This document shows positions 4,895 through 6,456 of a stretch of 6,456 nucleotides of DNA, in pieces. The DNA is from a bacterium. Its GTDB lineage: Bacteria; Krumholzibacteriota; Krumholzibacteriia; WVZY01. Under the pieces are notes generated by a model that saw nothing but the letters and a program-made list of their open reading frames with translations, was not told where the DNA came from and did no database searches. A program made the position numbers and the translations under genes. The stretch covers positions 1 to 6,456 of the forward strand of contig JAPUJU010000063.1 in the NCBI GenBank assembly GCA_027296025.1. Direction: 5' to 3'. The first letter of the stretch is position 1. Every line of letters begins with the position of its first letter.

Positions 4895-6456
4895 ATGTTG
4901 ATTCGTCTACTGTTTGTCGCGCTTGCGGTGCTGACCTTTGTGGGGCCGCTGCCGGCACGAGCTGATGCGACCTCGGAAGTGAAACAGCTCTTCGAGGAAG
5001 ACTGGGAGTTCAGCCTGAAAGAAAACCCCACCTTCGCCAGTTTTCAGGGAGACCGCCGGTACGACGCCAATTTGTCCACAGTGTCTGAATCGGACGAGAG
5101 GCGCCGGGCTCAGAAGGACTCGGAGTTTCTGGAGCGGCTGCGCAAGATCGATCGCAGCGCCCTCTCTCCGGAGGATCAACTCAACTATGATCTCTTCGAG
5201 CTGGAAAAGACGAACCAGCTCGCAGAGTTCGAGTTCCGGGCGTACCTTATGCCGATCACGAACCGCTCAGGTTTCCACGTGAGCTTTCCACAGTTGCCGG
5301 ACCGACTTCGTTTCAGAACGGTGAGTGATTACGAAAATTTCATCGCGCGACTGGACGGTTTCAAACCCTACACCGAGGCGCACATCGAGCTGATGCAGAT
5401 CGGTATCCGTGATGGCTACGTACTCCCGAAAATCGTCCTCGTGGGTGTGGAAGGGTCCATTGAGCCGCACATTGTGAAAAATCCGAGGGAGAGTCTCCTC
5501 TACAAGCCGTTTGAAGATTTTCCGAAAAACTTCTCCGAACAAGAGCGGGAGCGCCTGGCCATGGAGGGGCGGAGAGCGATCGCGGAGTCTGTGGTGCCGT
5601 CGTATCGGGAGTTTCTCGCGTTCATAACAAAGGACTATGTTCCCTCGGCGAGGGATGAGATCGGCGCATCTGCGTTGCCGAACGGACGCGAATTCTACCG
5701 GCACCGCGTGAAACGTTTTACGACTTTGGATAAGACGCCGGCAGAGATTCACGAGATCGGGTACGCCGAAGTGAAACGAATCCGCGCGGAGATGCAGGAA
5801 GTGATCGAGGAAGTGGAGTTCAAGGGGACGTTTCCCGAGTTCGTCGAATTTCTGCGCACCGACGAGCGCTTCTATGTGGATGATCCGGAGCAACTGATGA
5901 AGGAAGTCGCCGTCGTTCTCAAGCGCATGGACGGTGAGCTTCCCGGCCTGTTCGGCAGGCTGCCCCGCATGTCGTACGGTATCAAGACGGTTCCCGATTA
6001 CATTGCGCCCAAAACGACAACAGCTTACTATAGCCGGCCAGCAGGTGACGGATCACGCGCCGGCTATTATTTTGTCAACACCTACAACCTGCCGAGTCGT
6101 CCGCTCTACGAAATTGAGGCGCTCTCCCTGCACGAGGCCGTCCCCGGGCATCATCTGCAGATCGCACTGCAGCAGGAGCTCGAGGATGTTCCGAATTTCC
6201 GCCGGTTCTCCGGATTCACGGCGTTCGTTGAAGGGTGGGCGCTCTACTCAGAGCGTCTCGGACTCGAGGTGGGCTTCTACGAGGACCCGTACAGCAACTT
6301 CGGGCGACTGACGTACGAAATGTGGCGGGCCTGCCGGCTCGTCGTCGACACCGGCCTGCACTATATGGGTTGGACGCGCCAGCAGGCGATCGATTTCATG
6401 GCGGCCAACACTGCGTTAACTGTACACAACATAACGACTGAGGTCGACCGGTACAT
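4895..6456 (+). CDS. Secreted DUF885 family protein, presumed zinc metallopeptidase, 3'-truncated
   Basis: ATG 4895 follows a perfect AGGAGG (4882-4887) with a 7-base spacer; 520 codons are visible and the frame stays open to the window edge. Residues 1-23 form a signal peptide (MLIRLLFVALAVLTF, ending PARA before D24). The diagnostic motif is HEAVPGHHLQ at 413-422, followed by FVEGWALYSERLG (444-456), a histidine/glutamate pairing that resembles a gluzincin-like zinc site although it is not the standard HExxH. The final visible residues TEVDRY match the usual lead-in to the family's C-terminal PGQAL-type block, so I estimate roughly 60-100 residues are missing. DUF885 proteins are mostly uncharacterised and are often annotated as secreted peptidases; peptide hydrolysis is inferred. 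It is the last visible gene of the operon and has the strongest ribosome-binding site. Confidence 0.93.
   Translation, partial: MLIRLLFVALAVLTFVGPLPARADATSEVKQLFEEDWEFSLKENPTFASFQGDRRYDANLSTVSESDERRRAQKDSEFLERLRKIDRSALSPEDQLNYDLFELEKTNQLAEFEFRAYLMPITNRSGFHVSFPQLPDRLRFRTVSDYENFIARLDGFKPYTEAHIELMQIGIRDGYVLPKIVLVGVEGSIEPHIVKNPRESLLYKPFEDFPKNFSEQERERLAMEGRRAIAESVVPSYREFLAFITKDYVPSARDEIGASALPNGREFYRHRVKRFTTLDKTPAEIHEIGYAEVKRIRAEMQEVIEEVEFKGTFPEFVEFLRTDERFYVDDPEQLMKEVAVVLKRMDGELPGLFGRLPRMSYGIKTVPDYIAPKTTTAYYSRPAGDGSRAGYYFVNTYNLPSRPLYEIEALSLHEAVPGHHLQIALQQELEDVPNFRRFSGFTAFVEGWALYSERLGLEVGFYEDPYSNFGRLTYEMWRACRLVVDTGLHYMGWTRQQAIDFMAANTALTVHNITTEVDRY

Noticed and set aside
5267..5893. Minus-strand open frame of 208 codons
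   Set aside because: It lies opposite the DUF885 gene, which has a perfect ribosome-binding site, a signal peptide and the family motif; the antisense product resembles nothing known.

Overview
The window reads as chromosomal DNA of a free-living Gram-negative-type bacterium of moderately high GC content. The basis is GC-rich codon use, long tightly packed genes, Sec signal peptides ending in A-x-A-type sites on three of the seven genes, and a hybrid of two-component signalling with secreted hydrolases. Such gene mixes are common in environmental Proteobacteria, Acidobacteriota and Gemmatimonadota. The sequence alone does not settle the phylum. All seven genes lie on the + strand. Two run off the window: the first lacks its 5' end and the last its 3' end.

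Region 1 (1-1382) is a two-component pair. The C-terminal part of a HisKA_3-type sensor kinase overlaps by 4 bases (ATGA) with a complete NarL/FixJ-type response regulator carrying a LuxR-type DNA-binding domain.

Region 2 (1383-2052) is about 670 bases without a convincing gene, but it is rich in structure. It holds three small dyads, including GTAGGA-tttg-TCCTAC, and a candidate promoter. These are followed by an imperfect 18-bp stem-loop and by a 9-bp GC-rich inverted repeat whose right arm abuts a T tract like an intrinsic terminator. Next come four tandem 10-base units that form a canonical G-quadruplex motif on the minus strand. The region ends with the promoter and leader of the next operon. 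One unproven reading is a structured non-coding RNA of about 240 nt; another is a relic repeat element.

Region 3 (2053-6456) is a probable five-gene operon with gaps of 45, 17, 15 and 14 bases. It encodes a secreted metallo-beta-lactamase-fold hydrolase, a secreted alpha/beta hydrolase, a YfcE-type metallophosphoesterase, a COG1878 'cyclase' missing two canonical metal-binding histidines, and a secreted DUF885 presumed metallopeptidase. Four of the five are presumed metal-dependent hydrolases and three are exported. This suggests envelope or extracellular breakdown of an ester, amide, lactone or peptide substrate, with the cytoplasmic cyclase homologue acting on a product. The substrate cannot be read from the sequence, and no direct link between the two-component pair and the operon is visible beyond adjacency.
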